A stretch of 62,881 nucleotides of DNA from RGIG4608 sp051867875 (GCA_051867875.1 JBJDZG010000014.1:1-62881); one strand, 5' to 3'; counted from the stretch's first letter, positions 23,004 to 32,495 are shown. Numbers and translations: made by a program. Notes: a model not told the origin generated them from the sequence alone.

Positions 23004-23255
23004 TCAGTCAGCGCAGAATGTGATTTTGCCCTTTGTAAGAGTTGTGACGATATCAACTACTTCAAGAACCAAGTTTCCGCAACCTGTAACGAGGCAGAGA
23101 ATGCCGACGATGAGAGTTGTGGTATTCTTTGTTACAAAGTATTTGAGTATTCTGTAAACGGGACAAATAACTCCGCCGAAGAAGATTATGAGAAGCAATC
23201 TGCCGATAAAGGGGAGATTATCGAATGCTTCCAAAAGCTTTGCGATAGAATCCAT
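23004..23255 (-). CDS. Small membrane protein of unknown function
   Basis: 83 aa, ATG at 23255 preceded by AGAGG. Two membrane helices: FIGRLLLIIFFGGVICPVY (~16-34) and TTTLIVGILCLVTGCGNLVLEVV (~45-67), then a short basic tail (TLTKGKITFCAD). There is an amphipathic stretch before helix 1. I do not recognise a family; it looks like a genuine small gene because of its start context and coding texture. Divergent from alr and convergent with ywlG. Confidence 0.7.
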   Translation of the reverse strand: MDSIAKLLEAFDNLPFIGRLLLIIFFGGVICPVYRILKYFVTKNTTTLIVGILCLVTGCGNLVLEVVDIVTTLTKGKITFCAD

Positions 23256-23398
23256 TGTAAAAACCTCTTTTTAATAAATTTACCTGATGAAATCAAGCAT
23301 TACAAACTACATTTTAATACATTTTACGACATTTGTCAATAGAGAGGACAAAATTTATTCGTTTTAACAAAAACTTTTTTCAACATATATTATTAATA

Positions 23399-23427
23399 TT
23401 GATTTTTTGCTCGGAGTGTGATAGAAT
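23399..23427 (+). promoter_or_regulatory. Promoter of alr
   Basis: TTGATT (23399-23404), 17-bp spacer, TAGAAT (23422-23427). Transcription would start near 23434, just past an in-frame ATG at 23432. Confidence 0.55.
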
Positions 23428-23464
23428 TTATATGAATTATATTGCGAATGGCGGGAAGAAAAAA

Positions 23465-24676
23465 TTGATAGATAAATATATTTCAAAAAGAAAGAGATTT
23501 TGGGCGGAGATTGATATGAATCTCGCCGAAAAAAATTTTAATATCATAAAAAGCAAGCTGAATAAGGGAACGAAAATCTGTTGTGTCGTCAAGGCTAATG
23601 CATACGGACACGGAGCGGTCTACCTTGCGGGGCTGTACGAGTCGCTCGGTGCGGATTTCTTTGCGGTTTCCAATATTGAAGAGGCGATGCAGCTCCGAGG
23701 CAACGGCATAAAGACGCCCATATTAATACTCGGCTACACGCCGACGGACTGTGCTTCGATTTTGGCGCAGAACAATATTTCGCAGACGGTTTTTTCCTAC
23801 AACTATGCAAAGGAGCTTTCTGCGTCCGCCGCATCTGAGGGCGTCAGTGTGAAAATTCACGTAAAACTCGACTCGGGCATGGGCAGAATAGGCTTTGACT
23901 GCATACACGGCGACGAAAACATAATAGGAAGCGTCGCTGAGGTCTGCCGAATGGACGGACTTATTCCCGAGGGAATATTTACGCACTTTGCACTCGCCGA
24001 TAACGGCGATGACGGCAGAAAATTTACCGACTTGCAGTACGAAAGATTTATGCACGCGGTGCGCGAGATTGAGGCGCGAGGTATAAAATTCGATATTAAG
24101 CACTGTGCCAACAGTGCCACGACTTTTGACTATCCCGAATACCACTTGGATATGGTGCGCGTTGGCGTCGTGCTCTACGGTATAGCGCCGTCCGCCAAGG
24201 TCGGCGGCTGCGGTGAGCTCTCTCCAGTTATGAGCCTTAAATCCGTCATCTCGATGATTAAGGAGATAGAGGCGGGCGACACCGTAAGCTACGGCTGTAC
24301 CTACACGGCTCAAAAGAGGACGAAAATTGCCACCGTGCCCGTAGGCTACGCTGACGGATTTTGGCGCTCAAACTCCGAGGCGGGCACTCAAATGCTTGTA
24401 AGAGGGCAGAGAGTCAGCATAGTAGGCAGAGTATGTATGGACCAGCTTATGCTCGATGTCAGCGATGTGGAAAATGTCTGCGAGGGCGACTATATTACCG
24501 TGATAGGTGCTGACGGCGGTGAGAAAATCAGCGCCGACGAGCTCGCGGAAAAAAACGGTACGATAGGCTATGAGATAATCTGCGCCATAGGCGAGAGAGT
24601 GCCGAGATTTTATATAAAAGACGGTGAGATAGTCTACGTTAAGGATAATATTGTATCATATGAAATAGCGGAGTAA
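23465..24676 (+). CDS. alr: Alanine racemase
   Basis: 403 aa from a TTG at 23465. PLP-dependent enzyme making D-alanine for peptidoglycan. PLP lysine in VVKANAYGHGA (K43), RFWAEID at ~11-17, the catalytic Tyr in SYGCTYTAQ (~277), VPVGYADGFWR, RVCMDQLMLD, and a C-terminal domain ending in ICAIGERVPRFY. An ATG at 23432 is in frame, but the predicted promoter would start transcription at it; 23465 also gives the more usual N-terminus length. The start is therefore uncertain by 11 codons. Followed after 3 nt by the CPBP protease gene. Confidence 0.93.
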   Translation: MIDKYISKRKRFWAEIDMNLAEKNFNIIKSKLNKGTKICCVVKANAYGHGAVYLAGLYESLGADFFAVSNIEEAMQLRGNGIKTPILILGYTPTDCASILAQNNISQTVFSYNYAKELSASAASEGVSVKIHVKLDSGMGRIGFDCIHGDENIIGSVAEVCRMDGLIPEGIFTHFALADNGDDGRKFTDLQYERFMHAVREIEARGIKFDIKHCANSATTFDYPEYHLDMVRVGVVLYGIAPSAKVGGCGELSPVMSLKSVISMIKEIEAGDTVSYGCTYTAQKRTKIATVPVGYADGFWRSNSEAGTQMLVRGQRVSIVGRVCMDQLMLDVSDVENVCEGDYITVIGADGGEKISADELAEKNGTIGYEIICAIGERVPRFYIKDGEIVYVKDNIVSYEIAE

Positions 24677-24679
24677 AAT

Positions 24680-25684
24680 ATGAATAAACAAAGTAAAAGC
24701 ATATACGTTTTACTAATGAACAGAATAGCGATAGCACTGATGATAAATCAGGGCTTGCTCATATTGCTGTCAACCGTTTTTCAGGTTTTGGAGAGCGTTT
24801 TCGTTGCGCGCTTCGGGGATAGAACTTGGGTTGATATGACTTTCAGGCTCTGCGAGTGCCTGACGTACGCCATAGGCTTTGTACTGCCCGTATATCTCCT
24901 TAACAGATGGAACAAAAACGCCGAAAAAGAGATTTACGAGCCTGCGCAGTCCGGCAAAAAGCCGAGCGTTGTCGATTCCGTGATGATGCTGGGAATAGGG
25001 CTCGGAATAACGAATCTTTCGGCTTACCTTAATTACTTCGTGGTTAATCTTTTTCTCGATTATTCGGACTTTTCCGAGGAATTTCTCTGGGCGGTCGAGC
25101 TTGACCACCTCTACCAGATAATAATTTATTTCGTGTATTCGGCAATTATCCCCGCACTCGTTGAGGAGCTTTTATTCAGGGGCACGATTTGCAGGGCGCT
25201 CAAGGTCTACGGAAAAGGAACGGCGATAGTTGCGAGTGCGCTTATGTTTGCGTTTATGCACGCGAATATCGAACAGCTCCTCTATACCTTCGTAGCGGGA
25301 CTTTTTCTTGCGTGGATTTATCTCGAAACCGAAAATCTGCTCTATCCGATACTGCTTCACTTTATCAATAACGGAATTTCCGTCGTGCTCGACATTATAA
25401 ACGAACACTGCGACCCGTCCGTATATAACGCCGTGTCCTTTGCTTCCGATATGCTTATGTTGGGATTTTTGGCGCTTGGACTTGTCGTTTATCTTGTTAA
25501 GATTCTTAAAGGCGAAAAGCTCTTTACGTCCCTTAAACTCAAGCCCGACGAAAACGGTGATGAGGTGGCGCCCCTTACCGTAAAAGAGAGAATTTCGGGC
25601 TTTGCGAGCACGGGAATGATAATTTTCATACTCTATTCGCTTCTTACGATGATATCATATATTTATTTGAGTACACAGGTATGA
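24680..25684 (+). CDS. CPBP-family intramembrane metalloprotease
   Basis: 334 aa with about eight membrane helices. The CPBP/Rce1 motifs are clear: EELLFRG (~162-168, catalytic Glu pair and Arg), FMHANIEQ (~193-200) and a third His in LLHFINNGIS (~230-238). Members cleave proteins within the membrane or process peptides; the substrate here is unknown. Sits between alr and tadA; its last codons overlap the tadA start (ATGA), so it is part of an alr-CPBP-tadA operon. Confidence 0.92.
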   Translation: MNKQSKSIYVLLMNRIAIALMINQGLLILLSTVFQVLESVFVARFGDRTWVDMTFRLCECLTYAIGFVLPVYLLNRWNKNAEKEIYEPAQSGKKPSVVDSVMMLGIGLGITNLSAYLNYFVVNLFLDYSDFSEEFLWAVELDHLYQIIIYFVYSAIIPALVEELLFRGTICRALKVYGKGTAIVASALMFAFMHANIEQLLYTFVAGLFLAWIYLETENLLYPILLHFINNGISVVLDIINEHCDPSVYNAVSFASDMLMLGFLALGLVVYLVKILKGEKLFTSLKLKPDENGDEVAPLTVKERISGFASTGMIIFILYSLLTMISYIYLSTQV

Positions 25685-26130
25685 CGGACAGAAGGATTTT
25701 TATGCAGAGAGCACTTGAATGTGCCAGGCGTGCTTATGAAAACGGGGACGTTCCAGTTGGTGCGGTGATAGTAAAGGACGGCGAGATAATCGCCGAGGCG
25801 TATAACGAGCGCGAGAGCACGGGGCGTGCCACCGCCCACGCGGAGATTTTGGCTATCGAGCGCGCGAGCGAAAAGCTCGGACGCTGGCGTCTTTCCGACT
25901 GCGAGCTCTACGTAACGCTTGAACCGTGCACTATGTGTGCAGGCGCGATATTAAATGCAAGGGTAGGCAGGCTGTACTATGCCGTAAAGGATTCAAATTC
26001 GGGCGCTTTTGGGAGCGTCTTAAATCTTAATTCATACCCGCTTCTTCACAAGGTCGCAGCGGACGTTGGGCTTTGCGAAGAGGAGAGCAGGGAGCTTCTG
26101 TCCGACTTTTTCAAGAAAAGACGTGCATGA
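25681..26130 (+). CDS. tadA: tRNA-specific adenosine deaminase
   Basis: 149 aa. Converts the wobble adenosine of tRNA-Arg(ACG) to inosine. Zinc and catalytic motifs: TAHAEILAIE (H53, proton-shuttle E55) and LEPCTMCAGAI (C83, C86). The C-terminus DFFKKRRA matches the family. Overlaps the protease gene by 4 nt. Terminator shared with acpP at 26138-26184. Confidence 0.96.
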   Translation: MTDRRIFMQRALECARRAYENGDVPVGAVIVKDGEIIAEAYNERESTGRATAHAEILAIERASEKLGRWRLSDCELYVTLEPCTMCAGAILNARVGRLYYAVKDSNSGAFGSVLNLNSYPLLHKVAADVGLCEEESRELLSDFFKKRRA

Positions 26131-26137
26131 GAAAAAA

Positions 26138-26184
26138 TAAAACGACCTGTATCAATGCGTACGCATTATAGGCCGTTTTATTTT
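26138..26184. terminator. Bidirectional terminator, tadA/acpP
   Basis: AAAACGACCTGTAT pairs imperfectly with ATAGGCCGTTTT; the inner AATGCGTACGCATT is a perfect palindrome. A and T runs on both sides, between convergent genes. Confidence 0.75.
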
Positions 26185-26204
26185 CAAAAATATTCGTTCA
26201 AAAA

Positions 26205-26426
26205 TTAGAGTGTCTCAAGGTAGTTAACAACGTCACGGATTGTAACGAACTGTCCGATGTTCTCGTCGCTTATTTCAACGTCAAACTTATCCTCGCAAAT
26301 CATAACGAGGTCTGCAAGCTCGATGGAATTGATACCAAGGTCGCCGGAAAGCTCAGCGTCGAGCGTAATGAGGTTTTCTTCAACCTGAAGCTCATCAACA
26401 AGAATTTGTTTTACTTTTTCAAACAT
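26205..26426 (-). CDS. acpP: Acyl carrier protein
   Basis: 73 aa, acidic, four-helix type. The phosphopantetheine serine is S34 in LGINSIELADLV; the usual DSL reads NSI here, a variant seen in other clostridial carrier proteins. It carries acyl groups in fatty-acid synthesis; no fab genes are nearby, so a role with another acyl pathway is possible. Own consensus promoter; ribosome site AAGGAG. Confidence 0.92.
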   Translation of the reverse strand: MFEKVKQILVDELQVEENLITLDAELSGDLGINSIELADLVMICEDKFDVEISDENIGQFVTIRDVVNYLETL

Positions 26427-26522
26427 AATAATCTCCTTAAAATTGTGTCTAAATCTAATTTAATTTGCGATGATGGAATATAATTTCAAACTTGAAAGGC
26501 TTTTCCAACCGCGTCTTAAAGT

Positions 26523-26551
26523 ATTATACATAGTTTTTGGTGATTTGTCAA
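26523..26551 (-). promoter_or_regulatory. Consensus promoter of acpP
   Basis: On the minus strand TTGACA (26551-26546), 17-bp spacer, TATAAT (26528-26523). Confidence 0.85.
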
Positions 26552-26585
26552 CAATTAATTTGAAATTTTTTTGAGGGAGGCAAAA

Positions 26586-28874
26586 ATGGGAGCGTTCAAA
26601 AAGAGATATTTTGCCCTGATTTCCTTGATATTGCTGGGTTTTTCGTGGCTTTCATTTTTGGGCGCGGGCTTTGAAATTTTTACAATTTTCGCCCTCGTCT
26701 GCCTCATTTTATCGTATTTTTTGAAGAAAAAAGGGAAAATGAGCAAAAATTTGAGCATACTTTTGTGTCTTGCCCTTGCCGTATCTCTCGTCGCTTGTCT
26801 TAATGCTTACGGAGAGCAATATGCAGCTGCAAATACCGCAGAAAAGTACAGCGGAGTGCACACAATAGAAGGGTACGTCAAGCAAATGCCCTCAAAAACC
26901 GCCTTTTCAAGCGAGCACGCCGTACATATCGAGAGCGTTGACGGCGAGAGTGCGGATTTTGACTGTGTGCTCGTTGCGGAATACGCCACGGAGCTTATCC
27001 GAGGAGATTTCTTTTCTGTCAGGGCGACGCTGTGTCCGCTCGGCAATTACGAAAATGCGGACTATTTGCACAACACCGATGAATACGAATATCCGCTCGT
27101 CGCCGCCGTTGGCGAATACGCAGAGATAGAGTATCTCGAACCCGAATTTCGCTTTGATTTGATGCTCTCGGGACTCAACGCAAGACTTTCGGGGCTCTTG
27201 AAGCATCACATCGGCGGGGAGTCGGGCGAGCTTGCGAGCGCGCTTTTGCTCGGAAACAGAATACTGCTCCGCGACGAAACAATTAGGGATTTCAGACTTG
27301 CGGGAGTTTATCACATGCTCGCACTCAGCGGTCAGCACGTGGCGATACTCGTTGCAGTATTTGAACTTTTGCTCGGGCGATTGCGAGTCGGCAAGAGAGC
27401 GCGGGTGATAATTCTCGGCGCGCTGACGCTTTTCTATATTGCGCTGACGGGCTTTCTGCCGTCCGCGTGCAGGGCTATGCTTATGCTCTGGGTGCTATAT
27501 CTTTCGTTTTTACTCGGAAAGAGGAGCGACAGTATGACCTCGCTCTTTGTCGCGGTCTTTATCATCGTTCTCGTTCGCCCGAGCGCGGTGCTCGACGTAG
27601 GCTTTCAACTCTCGTTTCTCTCAACTCTCGGTGTCATCTGTGCGATGATGATTAAGGAGAGAATATTTTTCTTCCGCGGAGAGATAAGCGGGGGAGAACT
27701 GTACGTCAAATTCGCAAAGCTCGGCAGAAATTTGGTTCAGCTTCTCTTGATTTCGGTGTGCGTGCTCGTTGCGACGCTTCCCGCGCTTATGATATATTTC
27801 GGCGAGTTTTCGCTCGCAACGCTCGTATCAAATTTGTTTATGGGTGCGCTCTGCGAAATTTTTATGATACTTTCCCTCATAACGCTCGCGCTGACGCGGG
27901 TGCCGTGGCTCTGTGCCATCTTTGGCGATATCTCGCAGACCGTGGGAGAGCTTATGACCGAAATAATCGGCGGTATTGCCGACGTTGACGGTGTTTTGAT
28001 TTCTTTGAGATACCCGTTTGCCCCCGTTTTGGTCTTTGGGCTGTTTATCTCTGCCGCAGTGCTCGTGTCGGCGGAGCTTAAAAACAGAAAATGGCTTTAT
28101 ATAGTGCCTATGTGCTTTGCGCTCGTTTTCGGACTCAACGCTTTTGCCTATAATATCTACCGAAGCAATTTTGTGCGTGCGGAATTTGTGCTCGGCGACG
28201 CTTTCGTGATATCAAGCGCCGAGGGCGTTTATATCTGCGACGCCTCAAACGGCAGGTCGGGAGCGATATTTGACGGCGTGGCTCTGGCAAAGGAGAACTG
28301 CCACACAAAAATTGACGGAGTGGTGCTCACGCACTATCACAGCTATCACATAAGAACGCTCGAAAAGCTCGCCAATACGCAAAAGCTCGAAAGAGTGCTC
28401 CTGCCACGTCCTATGACACAGAAGGAGGCGTCGGTGATGAGCTCCGTTTACCGCGTGCTCGAGGGCAAGGGCGTAGATATAATTATCTATGAACCAAACA
28501 CCGGAATTTCCCTGCTCGGCGGAAGCCTCACCGTTTCCGAGAGGGCTTACACGAGCGGCTACGCGCACCCGAGCATTGCTATTAGCTATTCTTACGGCGA
28601 GAACAGAATTACCGTCGTGGAGCGTCCGTATTTTGGTACTTATCTTGAAGAAAAGGGCGATTTTGCTTCGCTGATAAAGGTAAGCGACGTGCTTATCTTC
28701 GGCGCTGACGGAAGAACGCCGAAGGATAGCTTTGAAATCTTTTCGGAGCTTGACGCTTCAAGTGAGGTATATTTTACCGACTTTGAACTGATGGAGCTGT
28801 CTGATTTTGAGAACTATATCGACACGCGCAGGATATTTTTCGGTGTCTGGTACAAAAAATATGACCTCAAATGA
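26586..28874 (+). CDS. comEC: ComEC/Rec2-type DNA uptake channel protein
   Basis: 762 aa. ATG at 26586 with GGGAGG 5 nt before it. N-terminal membrane helices and DUF4131-like part (~1-170), the Competence channel domain (~210-490) with LLLGNRILLRDETIRDFRLAG and HMLALSGQHVAILV (~248), FLPSACRAMLMLW, and DVGFQLSFLSTLGV. The C-terminal part (~500-762) is a metallo-beta-lactamase fold. Its metal motif reads THYHSYH (~581) where a HxHxDH-type motif is expected, so the nuclease function may be lost. In transformable bacteria ComEC passes single-stranded DNA through the membrane. dprA is also present in this window. Confidence 0.92.
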   Translation: MGAFKKRYFALISLILLGFSWLSFLGAGFEIFTIFALVCLILSYFLKKKGKMSKNLSILLCLALAVSLVACLNAYGEQYAAANTAEKYSGVHTIEGYVKQMPSKTAFSSEHAVHIESVDGESADFDCVLVAEYATELIRGDFFSVRATLCPLGNYENADYLHNTDEYEYPLVAAVGEYAEIEYLEPEFRFDLMLSGLNARLSGLLKHHIGGESGELASALLLGNRILLRDETIRDFRLAGVYHMLALSGQHVAILVAVFELLLGRLRVGKRARVIILGALTLFYIALTGFLPSACRAMLMLWVLYLSFLLGKRSDSMTSLFVAVFIIVLVRPSAVLDVGFQLSFLSTLGVICAMMIKERIFFFRGEISGGELYVKFAKLGRNLVQLLLISVCVLVATLPALMIYFGEFSLATLVSNLFMGALCEIFMILSLITLALTRVPWLCAIFGDISQTVGELMTEIIGGIADVDGVLISLRYPFAPVLVFGLFISAAVLVSAELKNRKWLYIVPMCFALVFGLNAFAYNIYRSNFVRAEFVLGDAFVISSAEGVYICDASNGRSGAIFDGVALAKENCHTKIDGVVLTHYHSYHIRTLEKLANTQKLERVLLPRPMTQKEASVMSSVYRVLEGKGVDIIIYEPNTGISLLGGSLTVSERAYTSGYAHPSIAISYSYGENRITVVERPYFGTYLEEKGDFASLIKVSDVLIFGADGRTPKDSFEIFSELDASSEVYFTDFELMELSDFENYIDTRRIFFGVWYKKYDLK

Positions 28875-28904
28875 CATAAAAAATAAAAATTATATGGAAA
28901 ACTA

Positions 28905-28933
28905 TTGAAAAACAAAAATTCTTGTGTTAAAAT
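28905..28933 (+). promoter_or_regulatory. Promoter of the 231-aa membrane protein gene
   Basis: TTGAAA (28905-28910), 17-bp spacer, TAAAAT (28928-28933). Confidence 0.6.
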
Positions 28934-28966
28934 AGGATATAATAATTTTTTCGGAGTTTAATTAAT

Positions 28967-29662
28967 ATGAATAAGAGTAAAGTAATCAATATATTGTTAT
29001 GGGTCAGCGCCGTCGGTTCTCTTGCGCTTGCAGGACTTTGTGCAGTATTTGCACTGAACACCGAAAACACTTTTTCAAAGATTATTATCTTTATTGTGTC
29101 GGTGCTTTTCGTGGCTCTGTCGGTGATGGTCGGCTACCTTGCGTACGCGGATACGTTTAAGGTTTACGCGGGCGGAGAGGGCTCAAAGAAAAAGCCCCTT
29201 AACTATTTCCTTAACGCAAACGGCAAAAGACGCGGTATCGCTCTCGAGGACCTCACCTTTGAGATAATCGACAGAAGAATGAGCGATTTCGTCGTAAACG
29301 CTTTCGGCTCTCCCGTGGCTCTTTGGAAGAATCAGGTGTTCTCCGCGGACGAGGACGTTTTCGGCAAGGAGTGCGTATTCAAAGTGCTTCTGGCTTATAA
29401 AATGCTCTCCGACCTTCAGATTCACCACAGCAAAAAGGCTTGGAGAATGTTCTACGAGCTTCCCGACGCAGATTTTGCGGACATTCAGGAGTGCCTTGTA
29501 GAGAACGGCGATGACGAGCTTGCAAGAACGCTCAATTCTTACAGGCTTGCAGGCGAGGCAAGCGTCGGCGAAGCGGTTGCTTTCCTTGACGAAAACGCAA
29601 GCTACATACAGCGCAGAATGATTAACTACGTTACGCGCAAAATAGAGCTTTTCAATATGTAA
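28967..29662 (+). CDS. Membrane-anchored protein of unknown function
   Basis: 231 aa. Two N-terminal helices (ILLWVSAVGSLALAGLCAVFAL, ~9-30, and IIIFIVSVLFVALSVMVGYLAY, ~38-60), then a soluble cytoplasmic domain of ~165 residues rich in charged residues, with KKAWRMFYELPDADFADIQ and a C-terminal helix IQRRMINYVTRKIELF. I do not recognise a family. Own promoter, then 317 bp to pcrA that contain structured repeat copy 2. Confidence 0.8.
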   Translation: MNKSKVINILLWVSAVGSLALAGLCAVFALNTENTFSKIIIFIVSVLFVALSVMVGYLAYADTFKVYAGGEGSKKKPLNYFLNANGKRRGIALEDLTFEIIDRRMSDFVVNAFGSPVALWKNQVFSADEDVFGKECVFKVLLAYKMLSDLQIHHSKKAWRMFYELPDADFADIQECLVENGDDELARTLNSYRLAGEASVGEAVAFLDENASYIQRRMINYVTRKIELFNM

Positions 29663-29694
29663 TAAATAGGATTATCTCCCGACTGCGTGGGGGG

Positions 29695-29896
29695 AGACCG
29701 CCGATAAAGCCGTGCTACCGCAAGCAAATTTTTATAGAATAAGTATGGCATTATCTTCATAATACAGCTATGAAAACGGCACAAGGGCATCATCGAGAGC
29801 CCTTGTGCCGACTTGCTTTTTTCGTTCCCGTTCTCTGCCTTACTTTTGTAAGGCTACGAAAACGAGAACGGAAAATATCACTGTCTTTCTCGGTCT
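29695..29896 (+). repeat. Structured dispersed repeat, copy 2
   Basis: 202 bp aligning end to end with 4643-4848. Ends AGACCGCCGATAAAG (left) and CTTTCTCGGTCT (right) form an imperfect terminal inverted repeat. Hairpin H1 (29777-29810) is a 12-bp perfect stem CGGCACAAGGGC; H2 pairs GCCTTAC (29837-29843) with GTAAGGC (29848-29854); an outer stem pairs CCGTTCTC with GAGAACGG. It fills most of the spacer between the 231-aa gene and pcrA, which is otherwise empty apart from the pcrA promoter. Confidence 0.75.
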
Positions 29897-29917
29897 AATA
29901 TTTTTGTGTAAAACACC

Positions 29918-29946
29918 TTGCAAAATACGGCGAATTGTGATAGAAT
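29918..29946 (+). promoter_or_regulatory. Promoter of pcrA
   Basis: TTGCAA (29918-29923), 17-bp spacer, TAGAAT (29941-29946). Begins 21 bp after the structured repeat. Confidence 0.6.
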
Positions 29947-29979
29947 AAACGGGACATAAAACCTAATACGGAGAACGAA

Positions 29980-32370
29980 ATGCAAAACTTACAAAATAGA
30001 TATCTGAGTGCCAAAAGGGCACTTTTTGAAAAGGCGTACGGCGAACTTAACAAAGAGCAAAGGGAAGCCGTTTTTACGGTTGACGGACCGCTCCTCGTCC
30101 TTGCGGGTGCGGGAAGCGGAAAAACCACCGTGCTCGTCAGGAGAATTGCTTTCATTATTAAATACGGTAACGCATATTACAGCGATTACGTGCCGTTTGA
30201 CATTTCGGAAGAAAAGGTCGCAAGTCTTGAGAGAGCCGCGGGGCTCCCAAAGGAAATGATTTTCGACATTCTGCCCGAGTTCATTCAAAACCCTTGTGCA
30301 CCTTGGCGAATGCTCGCCATTACCTTTACCAATAAAGCGGCGGGAGAGATAAAGCACAGAATAGTAACACAGCTCGGCGACGATTCCATTTCAAGCGAGA
30401 TATGGTCCGGTACGTTCCACTCGGTCTGCCTGCGAATTTTGCGCGCGCACGGGGACAAGCTCGGCTACGCTTCGGGATTTTCCATTTACGACACCGACGA
30501 TACGAAAAAGGCGATAACGGCTTGTATGAAGGACCTCAACATCGATACGAAGGCTCTGCCCGTCAAGAGCGTGCAGAATCTCATCAGCCGTGCCAAAGAC
30601 AAAATGATAAGCCCCGAGGCATTTCTTACCGAGGTCGGCAACGATTACAGATTAAAGCAAGTGGCGAGAATTTACGATGCGTATCAAAAGCGCCTCGTTG
30701 CTTCAAACGCTCTTGATTTCGACGATATCATAATGCAGACGGTAATTCTTTTGCGCAATTATCAGGACGTCAGGGAATACTACCGGAACAAATTCAGATA
30801 CGTCTGCGTTGACGAGTATCAGGATACTAATGAGGCGCAGTTTGCTCTGACAGCGCTCCTCTCGGGCGGTTTCGAAAATATAATGGTAGTCGGCGATGAC
30901 GACCAGAGCATCTACAAATTCAGAGGGGCTACCATTGAAAATATACTGAATTTCGACAAGACCTTCCCGAACGCCAAGACGATAAGACTTGAACAGAACT
31001 ACCGTTCGACGCAGAACATTCTCGACGCCGCAAACGCCGTAATTGCTCACAACGTGGGAAGAAAGGGCAAGAACCTTTGGACGAATGCGGGCGAGGGGGA
31101 GAAAATACATCTCAAAAAAGTATTTGACCACAACGAAGAGGCGAGATATATTGCGGACAAAATTTCCGCGATGGTACAAAAGGGTGCAAGCTTCAAGGAT
31201 TTTGCGCTTCTCTACCGCAACAATGCACAGTCGAGCACCATTGAGAGAACGTTTGCAAAGAGCGGTATTCCTTACCGTATCATCGGCGGCGTGCGCTTTT
31301 CCGACAGAAAAGAGATTAAGGATATCGTCGCATACCTTCAGTTAATACAGAACCACAACGACGACGAGCGTCTTGTGCGAATAATCAACGAGCCGAAGCG
31401 CAAGATTGGCGACAAGACCATAGAGGGCGTGCGAGCCATCGCCCGCGAGCAGGGCATTCCCATGTTCCGCGTAATTGAGAACGCCGACAAATACGTCGCT
31501 CTTGCAAAGAGCGCGAAAACTCTTACGGAGTTTGCAAGCCTTATAAACTACTTTACCTCACTCATAAGAGAGGTTTCGCTTGAAACGCTTATCAATACGG
31601 TTATGGACCGTTCGGGATACAGGCAGACGCTGATTGACGCAGGCGAGAGCGAGAGGGACAGACTTGAAAACCTTGAAGAATTTTTGACGGGTGCTATCGA
31701 ATATCAGAACAGCTTCACCGACGACGGCTCATATTCGAGCGTGCTCGAAGGATTTATGGAAGAAACGGCACTCGTTGCCGACGTTGACCGCTACGACGAG
31801 AGCGCGGACGCAGTAGTGCTTATGACCGCACACAGCGCAAAGGGACTTGAATTTCCTTACGTTTTCCTGCCCGGTATGGAAGAGGGACTTTTCCCATCTA
31901 TGCAGTCCGTAATGGCGAGCGACGCGGAAGTAGAAGAGGAAAGACGGCTTGCCTACGTCGCGATAACGAGGGCTAAAAAGGAGCTCTTTGTTGTGCACGC
32001 AAATCAGAGGATGCTCTACGGAAGAACTCAGTTCAACCCCGCGTCGCGCTTCTTAAAGGAAATACCGGAGGAGCTTATCGCCGCCGAGCGTTCGCCCTAC
32101 GACAGCCCGAAAAAACCCGTTCACTCCTATTCCGAGGCATATTACCGCCCCGCAACCGATAATATAAGCATCGGCTCGATGGCAAAACGCCCCGTCATTT
32201 CAAACGATGACGTGCTTTCCGTCGGCGACAGAGTGCTGCACGCCAATTTTGGCGAGGGCGATATAATTTCCGTCAAGAAGATGGGCGCTGACTGGCTCTA
32301 CGAGGTCATTTTCGATAAGGTCGGCACTAAAAAGCTGATGAAAACTTACGCAAAACTTAAAAAAATATAA
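29980..32370 (+). CDS. pcrA: UvrD/PcrA-type ATP-dependent DNA helicase
   Basis: 796 aa superfamily 1A helicase that unwinds DNA 3'-5' in repair and removal of stalled complexes. Walker A AGAGSGKTT (42-50), TFTNKAAGEI, GTFHSVCLRILR, VDEYQDTNEAQ (Walker B), VGDDDQSIYKFRGA, LEQNYRSTQNIL, and VVLMTAHSAKGLEFPYVFLPG with YVAITRAKKELF. A ~45-residue insert (~65-110) sits between the Walker A helix and motif Ia. The C-terminal Tudor-like tail (VGDRVLHANFGEGDIISVKK) is typical of PcrA and contacts RNA polymerase. Confidence 0.96.
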   Translation: MQNLQNRYLSAKRALFEKAYGELNKEQREAVFTVDGPLLVLAGAGSGKTTVLVRRIAFIIKYGNAYYSDYVPFDISEEKVASLERAAGLPKEMIFDILPEFIQNPCAPWRMLAITFTNKAAGEIKHRIVTQLGDDSISSEIWSGTFHSVCLRILRAHGDKLGYASGFSIYDTDDTKKAITACMKDLNIDTKALPVKSVQNLISRAKDKMISPEAFLTEVGNDYRLKQVARIYDAYQKRLVASNALDFDDIIMQTVILLRNYQDVREYYRNKFRYVCVDEYQDTNEAQFALTALLSGGFENIMVVGDDDQSIYKFRGATIENILNFDKTFPNAKTIRLEQNYRSTQNILDAANAVIAHNVGRKGKNLWTNAGEGEKIHLKKVFDHNEEARYIADKISAMVQKGASFKDFALLYRNNAQSSTIERTFAKSGIPYRIIGGVRFSDRKEIKDIVAYLQLIQNHNDDERLVRIINEPKRKIGDKTIEGVRAIAREQGIPMFRVIENADKYVALAKSAKTLTEFASLINYFTSLIREVSLETLINTVMDRSGYRQTLIDAGESERDRLENLEEFLTGAIEYQNSFTDDGSYSSVLEGFMEETALVADVDRYDESADAVVLMTAHSAKGLEFPYVFLPGMEEGLFPSMQSVMASDAEVEEERRLAYVAITRAKKELFVVHANQRMLYGRTQFNPASRFLKEIPEELIAAERSPYDSPKKPVHSYSEAYYRPATDNISIGSMAKRPVISNDDVLSVGDRVLHANFGEGDIISVKKMGADWLYEVIFDKVGTKKLMKTYAKLKKI

Positions 32371-32440
32371 TCGGATAAAAAGGGAATTTGACGGGGATAC
32401 GGCTGAGAAATCACGCCGTTTCTCCGTCCGATTATTTTTT
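32369..32440 (+). terminator. pcrA terminator
   Basis: Imperfect stem GACGGGGATACGGC (32390-32403) with GCCGTTTCTCCGTC (32415-32428), followed by T7. An outer AATCGGA/TCCGATT pairing is possible. The infC promoter starts about 20 bp after it. Confidence 0.7.
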
Positions 32441-32460
32441 TATTTATTTTCAAAAAATAC

Positions 32461-32489
32461 TTGACAAACGGATTGAGGTATGGTAAAAT
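32461..32489 (+). promoter_or_regulatory. Promoter of infC-rpmI-rplT
   Basis: TTGACA (32461-32466), 17-bp spacer, TAAAAT (32484-32489). Confidence 0.85.
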
Positions 32490-32495
32490 AGTCAA

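Noticed and set aside
26205..26426. Carrier protein inactive because DSL reads NSI
   Set aside because: The phosphopantetheine serine is present (S34) and NS variants are known among clostridial carrier proteins; not evidence of lost function.
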